DNA of 23,993 bases from an uncultured archaeon (GTDB lineage: Archaea > Thermoproteota > Nitrososphaeria > Nitrososphaerales > Nitrosopumilaceae). Location of the stretch: NCBI GenBank assembly GCA_937896495.1, contig CALBNQ010000221.1:1-23993 (forward strand), in the 5' to 3' direction. Positions 7,428 through 15,147 of this stretch are shown here, piece after piece. Every line of letters starts with the position of its first letter. The stretch's first letter is position 1. The position numbers were made by a program, and so were the translations under genes. Below the pieces are notes generated by a model that had not been told where the DNA came from, searched no databases, and worked only from the letters and a program-made list of their open reading frames with translations.

Positions 7428-8188
7428 TCTTTACTTTTCTTTACCTCAGGTCGAAGTTCATTTAGAAGATCTTTTTGAAATTTTAACAAGGATTCATCTT
7501 CTGTAACTCTAGGTCGTGGAAAATTATTATCAACTTCTTTTTTAATCAATGATGGTCTATTACTAAACACTGCAACTTTTGTACCTAACACTGCAGCTTC
7601 TGCAACATTGTGAGTTACAAACAAAATTGTTTTCTTTGTTTTTTCCCAAATTAATTGCATCTCCACTAATAACAAATCACGAGTTTGTGCATCAAGGGCT
7701 GCAAATGGTTCATCCATCAATAATACATCAGGATCCATTACAAGAGCTCTTGCTATAGCTACACGTTGCTTCATCCCAGTTGAAAGCTGATATGTGTATG
7801 AATCTGCAAACTTTGTCAATTGCATCATATCCAAATATCTATGAGATATCTTTGCACGTTCTTCTTTTGGTATACCTGCCATCTTTAATCCAAATTCTAC
7901 ATTGTCTTGAACTTTGAGCCATGGGAATAATGCACCCTCCTGAAATACCATAATTCTTTCAGGGCCAGTTTCATGAACAGGACGACCATCAAACAAAATT
8001 TGACCATCATCAGGTTGCTCCAAGCCTGCAACTATGCGTAAAAAGGTAGATTTTCCACATCCTGAAGGACCAATTAAACAAACAAAGTCACCTGCCTCAA
8101 CTTTGAGGTTTACCCCACCTAATGCTTTGAGTTTATGAGAGTCATGATTGAAATATTTTACAATATTTTTAGCTTCAAGTTTAGTCAT
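7424..8188 (-). CDS. ABC transporter ATPase, NitT/TauT (SsuB/TauB) family
   Basis: Nucleotide-binding subunit of 254 residues that powers the importer on the cytoplasmic face. All motifs are present: Walker A GPSGCGKST (40-48), the Q-loop Gln83 in VFQEGALFPW, signature LSTGMKQR (135-142), Walker B VLLMDEP (155-161) followed by the D-loop FAALD, and the switch His193. The signature has Thr where LSGG is usual, a tolerated variant. Sequence features (GLEQPDDGQILFDG, EGALFPWLKV) place it with the nitrate/sulfonate/taurine ATPases. The ATG at 8188 overlaps the TAA of the binding-protein gene by one base (TAATG), and its own stop overlaps the permease start, so the three genes are tightly coupled. 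Confidence 0.93.
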   Translation of the reverse strand: MTKLEAKNIVKYFNHDSHKLKALGGVNLKVEAGDFVCLIGPSGCGKSTFLRIVAGLEQPDDGQILFDGRPVHETGPERIMVFQEGALFPWLKVQDNVEFGLKMAGIPKEERAKISHRYLDMMQLTKFADSYTYQLSTGMKQRVAIARALVMDPDVLLMDEPFAALDAQTRDLLLVEMQLIWEKTKKTILFVTHNVAEAAVLGTKVAVFSNRPSLIKKEVDNNFPRPRVTEDESLLKFQKDLLNELRPEVKKSKE

Positions 8189-9213
8189 TAAGTTACAGCA
8201 TCCTCCAATGAATTTGTATCAAAGTAGTAAAAAATACCAGACAAATCATATCCATTTCTTCCAAGGTATCCAAGAGTATCTGCTTTTTCAGCAAATGAAA
8301 AAATAGAATCAGATTTAGGATCATCAGTTATTTTAAGATTAGATAATGCAATATCAACTACATCATCAGAAAGAGATTGTCCTAAATGAGAATCAAGAAA
8401 ATTATTAAAAACAATTCTAGTGTCTTTTGGATTATCATTGATCCAAATCATTGTTTCATGATGTGCTGATAAAAAATTTTGAATTACTTTTTTGTTTTTT
8501 TCAATATAATTAACATTCCCAATCAAAAGAACAGAAGCAAATTCATTTTCAGGCCATAATTCTTCTTCATAAAATAATCGTTTACCATCAAGTTCACTTT
8601 CCAAAATTGTTGCCCAAGGTTCTGCAACCCATGCACCATCAATATCACCTTTTACAAATAACGTGTAGATATCAGGATTTGAAATATTGTAAACAATTAC
8701 ACTGCCACCTTTTTCAGCAGGTCTTAAATTATTTTCAGATAAATAATTACGCAAAGAAACATCTTGTGTATTTCCAATTTGAGGGGCAGCTATTTTTTTT
8801 CCTGAAAAATCAGAAGCAGAATTTATTTCAGAATCTGGATGAACAATGAAACTTGCACCACCACTTGCTGCACCAGCCAAAATTTTTACATTGTTATTTT
8901 GGGAATTTAAAAATCCATTAATTGCAGGGCCAGGTCCCACATATGCAATATCAATAGAATTAGCAAACAAAGATTCTATTGCCTGTGGCCCACTATCAAA
9001 AACTCTCGTCTCAATTTTAATTTGATCTCCAAGACTGTTTTGAAAAAATCCATTTTCCATACCTACAATCGGAATAGCGTGTCCAATATTTGGAAAATAT
9101 GCAATACGAAGTTTAGGATCAGAGGTAGTTTCACTAGAATTAAGAAAAATTCCCAATACAGAAAAAACTACAATTCCTGCAATTCCTACAAAAATTACTG
9201 AACGAATTTTCAT
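8188..9213 (-). CDS. ABC transporter substrate-binding protein, NMT1/SsuA-like
   Basis: Extracytoplasmic binding protein of 341 residues and first gene of the transporter operon. A single hydrophobic N-terminal segment (about residues 5-24) would serve as signal or membrane anchor; no lipobox cysteine is present, so anchoring by an uncleaved helix is likely. The mature part begins KLRIAYFPNIGHAIPIVGM, typical of NMT1/SsuA/TauA-like proteins, with DIAYVGPGPAINGF and the GDIDGAWVAEPWA segment that lines the binding cleft in this family. Family members bind nitrate, sulfonates, taurine, bicarbonate or pyrimidine precursors, and the sequence does not let me choose. The gene is divergent from argG with a 135-base gap. 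Confidence 0.88.
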   Translation of the reverse strand: MKIRSVIFVGIAGIVVFSVLGIFLNSSETTSDPKLRIAYFPNIGHAIPIVGMENGFFQNSLGDQIKIETRVFDSGPQAIESLFANSIDIAYVGPGPAINGFLNSQNNNVKILAGAASGGASFIVHPDSEINSASDFSGKKIAAPQIGNTQDVSLRNYLSENNLRPAEKGGSVIVYNISNPDIYTLFVKGDIDGAWVAEPWATILESELDGKRLFYEEELWPENEFASVLLIGNVNYIEKNKKVIQNFLSAHHETMIWINDNPKDTRIVFNNFLDSHLGQSLSDDVVDIALSNLKITDDPKSDSIFSFAEKADTLGYLGRNGYDLSGIFYYFDTNSLEDAVT

Positions 9214-9348
9214 AAAACAGCGTTATATTTGACGGTTAAATAATCATCGAATTTTAGCTCAAGCTAGTAAGAAGTTTTTTTAAAAAAAGAAAATAATCTC
9301 AACATAACATAAGAGATAAATTCCAAAATACAAAGAAAAAATCGTTTT

Positions 9349-10548
9349 ATGACTCAAAAAGGCATTCTTGCATTTTCAGGTGGATTAGATACATCAGTAG
9401 TTGTAAAGTATCTACAAGATGAACATGATATGGATGTCATAACAGTAACTGTAGATGTTGGTCAAGGAGATAATGCAAAAAAAATTGCTGCAAAAGCGAA
9501 GTCATTGGGAGTAAAAAAGCATTACAACATTGATGCAAGAAAAGAGTTTGTCAAAGATTACATTTTTCCATCGATTAAAGCCAATGCACTTTATCAAAAA
9601 AAATATTGTTTAGCAACTGCTCTTGCCAGACCACTAATTGCAGAAAAAGTATTAGAAATTGCAAAAAAAGAAAAAGTGACAGCATTAGCACACGGATGTT
9701 CAGGAAAAGGAAATGATCAAGTACGTTTTGATATTACATTAAGGGCAGGTTCAGATTTACCAATAATTGCACCAATTCGAGATAAGAATTTAGACAGAGT
9801 TACTGAATTAAAATTTGCAGATAAACATGGAATTGAAATTGATTCTGTTGCAAAAAAATTTAGTATTGATCAAAATTTGTGGGGACGTGCAATTGAAGGA
9901 GGAGTATTGGAAGATCCATACAACGAACCACCAGAAGATGCATTCATTTGGATTAAAACAAACGATTTACCAGATAAGCCAACATATTTAGAAATAGAAT
10001 TTCAAAAAGGAATTCCAATTAAAGTGGACGGAAAAATTATGGATCCTCAAAAACTAATTGAATACATTAACAAAAAAGCAGGAAATGCAGGTGTTGGAAT
10101 AGTTGATCATATTGAAGACAGAGTTGTTGGAATCAAATCTCGCGAAGTGTATGAGACACCAGCTGCAACATGTCTAATTGAAGCACATTCAGATTTAGAA
10201 AAAATGGTTCACACAAAACATGAAAATAAATTCAAATCAATCATAGATGATGAATGGGCATATTTGGTATATTCAGGACTTTGGCAAGATCCATTAAAAA
10301 CGGATTTGGACGGGTTTATCGAAGCATCACAAAAACAAGTAACAGGAACTGTAAAACTCAAAATGTACAAAGGGAATCTAAGAGTAGTCGGAAGAAAATC
10401 AAAGAACTCCCTATACAGTCATGAGATTGCCACTTATGGAACAGAATCCACATTTGATCAAAGATTAGCCAGAGGTTTCGTAGAATTATGGGGAATGCAG
10501 TCAACAGAAGCTAATAAATTACAAAAGAAGAGGTTTTCAAAAACATGA
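9349..10548 (+). CDS. argG: Argininosuccinate synthase
   Basis: Condenses citrulline and aspartate, with ATP cleaved to AMP and PPi, in the penultimate step of arginine synthesis. The 399-residue length is normal. The N-type PP-loop SGGLDTS is at 10-16, and AHGCSGKGNDQVRFD and the following RAGSDLPIIAPIRD match the family core. The ATG at 9349 follows the divergent spacer with the ABC operon; only a poor TATA-like stretch (about 9315-9322) is visible. Its TGA overlaps the ATG of lysW1 (ATGA), so it heads the arginine part of the LysW operon. argH, its usual downstream partner, is not in this window. Confidence 0.97.
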   Translation: MTQKGILAFSGGLDTSVVVKYLQDEHDMDVITVTVDVGQGDNAKKIAAKAKSLGVKKHYNIDARKEFVKDYIFPSIKANALYQKKYCLATALARPLIAEKVLEIAKKEKVTALAHGCSGKGNDQVRFDITLRAGSDLPIIAPIRDKNLDRVTELKFADKHGIEIDSVAKKFSIDQNLWGRAIEGGVLEDPYNEPPEDAFIWIKTNDLPDKPTYLEIEFQKGIPIKVDGKIMDPQKLIEYINKKAGNAGVGIVDHIEDRVVGIKSREVYETPAATCLIEAHSDLEKMVHTKHENKFKSIIDDEWAYLVYSGLWQDPLKTDLDGFIEASQKQVTGTVKLKMYKGNLRVVGRKSKNSLYSHEIATYGTESTFDQRLARGFVELWGMQSTEANKLQKKRFSKT

Positions 10549-10712
10549 ACTGTCCAGAATGTGATGCAACTCTAAACATCCCAGACGATGCCTCTGTTGG
10601 AGAAATAGTCTCCTGTCCTGATTGTGGAGCAGATTTTGAAATATCAAAAAAAGATGGATCAAATATCGAGCTTAAACAAGCAGAAAGTGTAGGCGAAGAC
10701 TGGGGAGAGTAA
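10545..10712 (+). CDS. lysW: LysW amino-group carrier protein, copy 1 (C-terminal Glu)
   Basis: Small acidic carrier of 55 residues. In LysW systems the gamma-carboxylate of the C-terminal Glu is joined to the amino group of glutamate or alpha-aminoadipate, protecting it and presenting it to later enzymes. A zinc ribbon is formed by CPEC (Cys3, Cys6) and CPDC (Cys24, Cys27), and the chain ends in the classic EDWGE. It starts at ATG 10545 inside the argG stop, and its TAA shares a base with the ATG of the next gene (TAATG), placing carrier and ligase under coupled translation. By neighbourhood it should serve the arginine branch. The two zinc pairs, size and terminal motif make the call secure. 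Confidence 0.95.
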   Translation: MNCPECDATLNIPDDASVGEIVSCPDCGADFEISKKDGSNIELKQAESVGEDWGE

Positions 10713-11569
10713 TGTCAAAAGTCTGTATTGTGTTTGACCGTCTAAGAACGGAAGAAAAAATGCTTCAAAAAGAAGCAGTAAATCTAGGACACGATGCATT
10801 GATGTTAGATGCAAAAATTACTCAGGTTAACACAGATAGTAAAAAGGAAGATTTTGATCTAGGAGATGTTGTCTTAGAGAGATGTGTGAGTTATTTTAGA
10901 GGTCTTCATTTTACTTCTAGTTTAGAATTTTTAGATATTCCTGTTTTGAATAAATTTGAAGTTGCAAATATTTGCGGAAATAAAATGTTCATGACTTTAT
11001 TATTAAAAAAGAACAATATTCCAACTCCAAAAACATATTTTTCATTTTCAAGTGAAAGTGCAGCAGATAATTTGGAAAAAACTGGATTTCCCTTAGTAAT
11101 AAAACCAGTAATTGGTAGTTGGGGAAGAGGAGTTATGCCAATTAAAGATAAAGATACCATGGAGGCAGTTTTTGAGATAAGAGACATTACAGATAGTCCA
11201 CATGATAGAATTTACTACTTGCAAGAATTAATCAATAGACCACCAAGAGATATCAGAGTAATTACAGTTGGAGATGAGCCAATTGCTGCAATGTATAGAA
11301 AATCATCAGGAGGTTTTAAAACAAATATTGCACTAGGTGCAGATCCAGAAATTTGTGAGATCACAAAAGAGATGGAAGATTTAGCAGTCAAAGCTTCTAA
11401 AGCCATGGGTGGAGGCATTTTAGGAATCGACATCATGGAAGATGAAAAACGTGGACTAGTAGTACATGAAGTGAATAATACAGTAGAATTCAAAGGCTTG
11501 GCAAGAGTTGCAAAGCGAAATATTCCAAAAGAAATGATTGAATTTGCCCTAAACTACGTTAGGAAATAA
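10712..11569 (+). CDS. argX: LysW ligase, probably glutamate-specific ArgX
   Basis: ATP-grasp ligase of 285 residues (RimK/LysX family) that attaches an amino acid to the C-terminal Glu of LysW. Visible family motifs are VLERCVSYFRGLHFT, PLVIKPVIGSWGRG, RPPRDIRVITVGDEPIAAMYR and VVHEVNNTVEF. I assign ArgX (glutamate, arginine branch) because it follows argG and because its substrate-side segments (SWGRG, SSGGFKTN, EFKG) depart from those of Thermus LysX as I remember it. The paralogue at 16501-17343 matches that enzyme better (SWGRL, SKHWKTN, EYKN). The specificity call is inference; the enzyme family is clear. The ATG at 10712 overlaps the lysW1 stop. Confidence 0.85.
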   Translation: MSKVCIVFDRLRTEEKMLQKEAVNLGHDALMLDAKITQVNTDSKKEDFDLGDVVLERCVSYFRGLHFTSSLEFLDIPVLNKFEVANICGNKMFMTLLLKKNNIPTPKTYFSFSSESAADNLEKTGFPLVIKPVIGSWGRGVMPIKDKDTMEAVFEIRDITDSPHDRIYYLQELINRPPRDIRVITVGDEPIAAMYRKSSGGFKTNIALGADPEICEITKEMEDLAVKASKAMGGGILGIDIMEDEKRGLVVHEVNNTVEFKGLARVAKRNIPKEMIEFALNYVRK

Positions 11570-11583
11570 ATTATACTTCCTTA

Positions 11584-11591
11584 GGAGGAGG
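11584..11591 (+). promoter_or_regulatory. Strong Shine-Dalgarno sequence before lysY
   Basis: GGAGGAGG lies 6 bases upstream of ATG 11598. It is one of the strongest ribosome-binding sites in the window and fixes the lysY start in the 28-base gap after argX. Confidence 0.85.
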
Positions 11592-11597
11592 TTTATC

Positions 11598-12644
11598 ATG
11601 AAAGTAGGTGTTGTAGGTGCATCAGGTTATGTAGGAGGAGAGACACTTCGTCTTCTTGTTAATCATCCAGATGTTGAAATTGCAATGGTTACATCAAGAC
11701 AACATGTAGGAGAATATCTTCACAGAGTACAACCTAGTTTGAAAGGTTTTACCGATCTAACATTTTCTGAAATGGATTATGATAAATTAACTGACAAATG
11801 TGATTTGGTTTTTACAGCAGTACCACATGGAACTGCAACTGAAATTGTAAAAGCATTGTATGATAGGGGAATCAAAATTATTGATTTGAGTGCGGATTAT
11901 AGATTACACAATCAAGAAGCATATGACAAATGGTATGGATGGGAGCATCCTCATCCAGATTATTTGAAAAAATCAGTTTTTGGTGTACCAGAGTTACATA
12001 GAGAAGAGATTAAAAAATCACAACTAGTTTCGTGTCCAGGATGTATGGCAGTAACATCAATGTTAGCATTAGCCCCATTGATTCGAAATGATTTGATTGA
12101 CACAGAGCATATTGTTGTAGATTCAAAAATTGGTTCATCAGGTGCAGGTTCAGGTTCTGGAACAGCACATGCAATGAGAGCAGGTGTAATTAGACCATAC
12201 AAACCTGCAAAGCACAGACACACAGGTGAGATTGAACAAGAGCTTAGTGAAATTGCTGGAAAGAAAATTAATGTTTCAATGAGTCCACATGCAGTAGATG
12301 TTGTTCGTGGAATTTTATGTACCAATCACACATTCATGAAAAAAGATGTTGATGAAAAAGAATTATGGAAATTATACAGACAAACTTATGGTGATGAAAA
12401 ATTTGTGAGATTAATTAGAGATAAAAAAGGATTATACAAATTCCCTGATCCAAAATTCTTGGTTGGTTCAAACTTTTGTGATATCGGATTTGATTTAGAT
12501 GAAGATAACAACAGATTGATTGCATTATCTGCATCAGATAACTTGATGAAAGGTGCAGCAGGTTCAGCCATTCAAAACATGAATGTAATGTGTGGTTTTG
12601 ATGAAATGAACGGACTAAGATACACTCCATTAACTCCGGTTTAG
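11598..12644 (+). CDS. lysY: LysW-aminoadipate/glutamate semialdehyde-forming reductase
   Basis: NADPH-dependent reductase of the ArgC/LysY family, 348 residues. It converts the phosphorylated LysW-bound glutamate or aminoadipate into the semialdehyde. The Rossmann GASGYVGGE motif is at 8-15, and the catalytic Cys149 sits in SCPGCMAVTS, the form seen in LysW-type reductases rather than the NPGCYPT of classical ArgC. The GSSGAGSGSGTAH segment and the later SMSPHAVDVVRG fit the family. It is single copy in the window, so one enzyme probably serves both branches, as described for Sulfolobus. It is followed two bases later by lysZ. Confidence 0.94.
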   Translation: MKVGVVGASGYVGGETLRLLVNHPDVEIAMVTSRQHVGEYLHRVQPSLKGFTDLTFSEMDYDKLTDKCDLVFTAVPHGTATEIVKALYDRGIKIIDLSADYRLHNQEAYDKWYGWEHPHPDYLKKSVFGVPELHREEIKKSQLVSCPGCMAVTSMLALAPLIRNDLIDTEHIVVDSKIGSSGAGSGSGTAHAMRAGVIRPYKPAKHRHTGEIEQELSEIAGKKINVSMSPHAVDVVRGILCTNHTFMKKDVDEKELWKLYRQTYGDEKFVRLIRDKKGLYKFPDPKFLVGSNFCDIGFDLDEDNNRLIALSASDNLMKGAAGSAIQNMNVMCGFDEMNGLRYTPLTPV

Positions 12645-12646
12645 AA

Positions 12647-13450
12647 ATGATCACAATCAAAATTGGTGGAAGTGTAGTAGATGATTTACATCCATCAACA
12701 ATTTTAGATATTAAAAAAATAGCAGAATCAGAAGGTGTTATTCTAGTACATGGTGGCGGAAAAGAAGTTACCAAAGTTTGTAAACAATTAGGGAAAGAAC
12801 CAAAGTTTGTAACATCACCAAGTGGAATTAAAAGTAGATACACCGACAAAGAAACTGCAGAAATTTTTACAATGGTAATGTCAGGTAGAATTAACAAAAC
12901 AATTGTTCAAATGCTTCAAAAAAATGGAATAAATGCAATTGGACTTTCAGGAGTTGATGCCAAAGTAATAGAGGCAGATAGAAAGAAAAAACTACTCATA
13001 GTTAATGAAAAAGGAAGAAAACAAGCAATTGATGGTGGATATACGGGAAAAATCAAAGCAATAAACTCAGAATTTATCAATTCCCTCCTAGAAAGAGGAT
13101 TAACACCAGTTATCTCACCTATTGCAATCAGTGAAGAATCAGAATTTCTTAATGTTGATGGAGATAGAGCAGCAGCATATGTTGCAGGAAAAGTTGGATG
13201 TGATAAAGTATTATTCATAACAAATGTTGATGGACTTTTAATGGATGACAAAGTGGTTTCAAAACTCACACTTGCTGAAGCAAAAGAGATTAGACCAAAA
13301 ATAGGTCCAGGTATGGAGAAGAAAATTTTAGCATCAACTGAAGCATTAGATATGGGAGTCAAAAAAGCATTAATTGCAAATGGTCAAAAAGAAAATCCGA
13401 TTTCTTGTGCTATTGCACATGACAATTGTACGGTGATTGAACATGAGTGA
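12647..13450 (+). CDS. lysZ: LysW-aminoadipate/glutamate kinase
   Basis: Amino-acid kinase of the ArgB/LysZ family, 267 residues, phosphorylating the free side-chain carboxylate of LysW-bound aminoadipate or glutamate. The N-terminal ITIKIGGSVVDD holds the conserved Lys5 and glycines, and VILVHGGGKEV is the phosphate-binding loop typical of NAG kinases. NVDGDRAAAYVAGKVGCDKV and FITNVDGLL form the ATP side. It starts at ATG 12647, two bases after the lysY stop, and its last codons overlap the start of lysJ by 8 bases. There is no N-terminal extension of the arginine-inhibited NAG kinase type. Confidence 0.93.
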   Translation: MITIKIGGSVVDDLHPSTILDIKKIAESEGVILVHGGGKEVTKVCKQLGKEPKFVTSPSGIKSRYTDKETAEIFTMVMSGRINKTIVQMLQKNGINAIGLSGVDAKVIEADRKKKLLIVNEKGRKQAIDGGYTGKIKAINSEFINSLLERGLTPVISPIAISEESEFLNVDGDRAAAYVAGKVGCDKVLFITNVDGLLMDDKVVSKLTLAEAKEIRPKIGPGMEKKILASTEALDMGVKKALIANGQKENPISCAIAHDNCTVIEHE

Positions 13451-14621
13451 AGATCAATTTATGGGAAACCTCTATCAGAGATTTCCAGTTACAGTTGAAA
13501 AAGGAGTAGGAGCTCATGTATGGGATGTTGATGGAAAAGAATACATCGATTGTATGGGAGGATACGGTGTTGCATTAGTTGGTCATCAAAATAAAAGAGT
13601 TAATGATGCAATAAAAAATCAAATTGACAAAATCATTACAGTGCATAGTTCTCTTTACAATAAAACAAGAGAAGAGTTTTTAAAAACACTAATTGGTTTA
13701 GCTCCCAAAGAACTAACACAAGTTCATCTAAACAATAGTGGAGCAGAGGCAATAGAAGCTGCAATGAAATTTGCAAGAAAGTTCACAGGCAAAAAAGGAA
13801 TGGTTGCCATGAAAGGATCATACCATGGAAAATCATTTGGATCTTTATCACTGACATTTAATCCAAAATACAGAAAAGCATTTGCACCACTAGTGGAAAA
13901 AGTTTCTTTTGCATCATATGGAGATATGGAATCACTGCGTTCAGTAATTGATGAAGATACAGCATTTATCATTTTAGAACCAATTCAGGGTGAAAGTGGA
14001 ATTATTGTTGCACCAAATGGATTTTTGCAAGAAGTTAGAAAGTTGTGTGATGAAAAAGGAATTCTGTTAATCTTTGACGAAATTCAAGCAGGTTTAGGTA
14101 GAACAGGACGATTATGGGCATGTGACCATTGGAATACTGCACCAGATATTTTATGTCTTGCAAAAGGAATTGCAGGGGGAGTTCCAATGGGTGCAACACT
14201 TGTTCGTCCAGATATTTTAGCATCGATTAGTAAAGGAGAGCATTCATCCACATTTGGAGGAAATCCAATTTCCTGTGCAGCAGGTACTGCAGCACTCAAA
14301 GCGTTAACAGAAGATGGATTAATTGAAAATTCAGAAAAAATGGGAAAAATGTTCAAAGAAGGATTAGAAAAATTAAAAGAAAAACATTCCATGATTAGAG
14401 AAATTCGTGGAAAAGGACTCATGATTGGTGTTGAGATGAAATTTGAAGTAAGAGATATTTTAATGGGATTAATCAAAGAAGGAGTTTTGATGTTATATTC
14501 TGGAAGAAACATCCTAAGAATACTTCCTCCATTAGTAATATCTGAAGAAGATGTAACAAAAGTTTTACATGCTCTAGATATCATACTAACAAAAGAGGAA
14601 GAAAAAAGAAATGCAAAATGA
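13443..14621 (+). CDS. lysJ: LysW-aminoadipate/glutamate semialdehyde aminotransferase
   Basis: Class-III PLP aminotransferase of 392 residues (ArgD/LysJ) that transfers an amino group from glutamate to the LysW-bound semialdehyde, giving LysW-lysine or LysW-ornithine. Motifs in order are HLNNSGAEAIEAAMK (cofactor phosphate), GSYHGKSFGSLS, LIFDEIQAGLGRTG (Asp binding the PLP nitrogen) and LAKGIAGGVPMGA, with the Schiff-base Lys in the last. I chose ATG 13443 over the TTG two codons upstream. It overlaps lysZ by 8 bases, and its own 3' end overlaps the regulator gene by 11 bases. It is single copy, so it probably serves both the lysine and arginine branches. Confidence 0.94.
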   Translation: MSEDQFMGNLYQRFPVTVEKGVGAHVWDVDGKEYIDCMGGYGVALVGHQNKRVNDAIKNQIDKIITVHSSLYNKTREEFLKTLIGLAPKELTQVHLNNSGAEAIEAAMKFARKFTGKKGMVAMKGSYHGKSFGSLSLTFNPKYRKAFAPLVEKVSFASYGDMESLRSVIDEDTAFIILEPIQGESGIIVAPNGFLQEVRKLCDEKGILLIFDEIQAGLGRTGRLWACDHWNTAPDILCLAKGIAGGVPMGATLVRPDILASISKGEHSSTFGGNPISCAAGTAALKALTEDGLIENSEKMGKMFKEGLEKLKEKHSMIREIRGKGLMIGVEMKFEVRDILMGLIKEGVLMLYSGRNILRILPPLVISEEDVTKVLHALDIILTKEEEKRNAK

Positions 14622-15030
14622 CAAAACAGATCAAAGGATTATAGAATATCTAAAAGAGAATTCAAGAGAATCGTTTGTAGATATTGGAAAAAAATTAAAA
14701 CTTTCAGAATCAGCAATTAGGCGACGAGTAAAAAATTTAGTAGGAGGGGGAGTAATCAAAAAATTTACTTTAGAGATGGGTGAGGAGAACAGTACAAGTG
14801 CAATAGTTTTAGTTTCAGTTGATTCAGCAACAGATACATCAAAAGTATCGCTTAAGCTTGCAAAATTAAATGGTGTAAAAACAGTTTATGAAATTACAGG
14901 ACAGTATGACATCACTACAATAATCAGTGCACCAAATATTGCAGACATTAACAACAGTATTGATGCATTAAGAAAAATTACAGGAGTTGTAGATACAAAC
15001 ACTGTAATAATTTTAAGAAAAATAATCTAA
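14611..15030 (+). CDS. lysM: Lrp/AsnC-family regulator, LysM-like
   Basis: DNA-binding protein of 139 residues with an N-terminal winged helix-turn-helix (about 5-55, FVDIGKKLKLSESAIRRRVKNL) and a C-terminal RAM/AsnC ligand domain (about 62-139, ending GVVDTNTVIILRKII). Proteins of this type form octamers and sense amino acids; in Sulfolobus the equivalent LysM in the lys cluster responds to lysine. Its place as last gene of the argG-lysJ run, just before the promoter of homocitrate synthase, suggests it controls that promoter and its own operon; this is inference. It starts at ATG 14611 inside lysJ. A second ATG at 14618 is out of frame. Confidence 0.88.
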   Translation: MQNDKTDQRIIEYLKENSRESFVDIGKKLKLSESAIRRRVKNLVGGGVIKKFTLEMGEENSTSAIVLVSVDSATDTSKVSLKLAKLNGVKTVYEITGQYDITTIISAPNIADINNSIDALRKITGVVDTNTVIILRKII

Positions 15031-15113
15031 AAGCGACATTCGGTCAATAATTAAAATTCAAAACTAGTTTAGGATCAGATTTTTTCATTTGTAACGATGT
15101 TAGTACGAATATG

Positions 15114-15120
15114 TTTATAT
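15114..15120 (+). promoter_or_regulatory. Putative TATA box for the homocitrate synthase-lysK operon
   Basis: TTTATAT is centred about 31 bases upstream of ATG 15148, so the transcript would have a leader of only a few bases. It is the best TATA match in the 117-base gap after lysM and shows that the second lys run has its own promoter. It also argues against a start at 15097, which would lie upstream of the transcript. A T6 run at about 15080-15085 could end the preceding transcript. Confidence 0.55.
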
Positions 15121-15147
15121 CATCTATTTAGGTTAACGATTTCAGTA

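Noticed and set aside
11598..12644. Unusual SCPGCM active-site context in the ArgC-like reductase
   Set aside because: It departs from classical ArgC but fits the LysY-type reductases, so it is not an anomaly; the catalytic Cys is present.
12415..12897. Long open frame opposite lysY and lysZ
   Set aside because: Antisense to two well-identified enzymes, with no recognisable domain and no promoter or ribosome-binding site; a shadow of biased codon use. The same holds for other antisense frames, for example within 2896-3447 and 14084-14584.
15097..15147. Upstream in-frame start for homocitrate synthase
   Set aside because: It would lie upstream of the TATA box at 15114-15120, and the extra residues are hydrophobic and unlike the family N terminus; ATG 15148 fits better.
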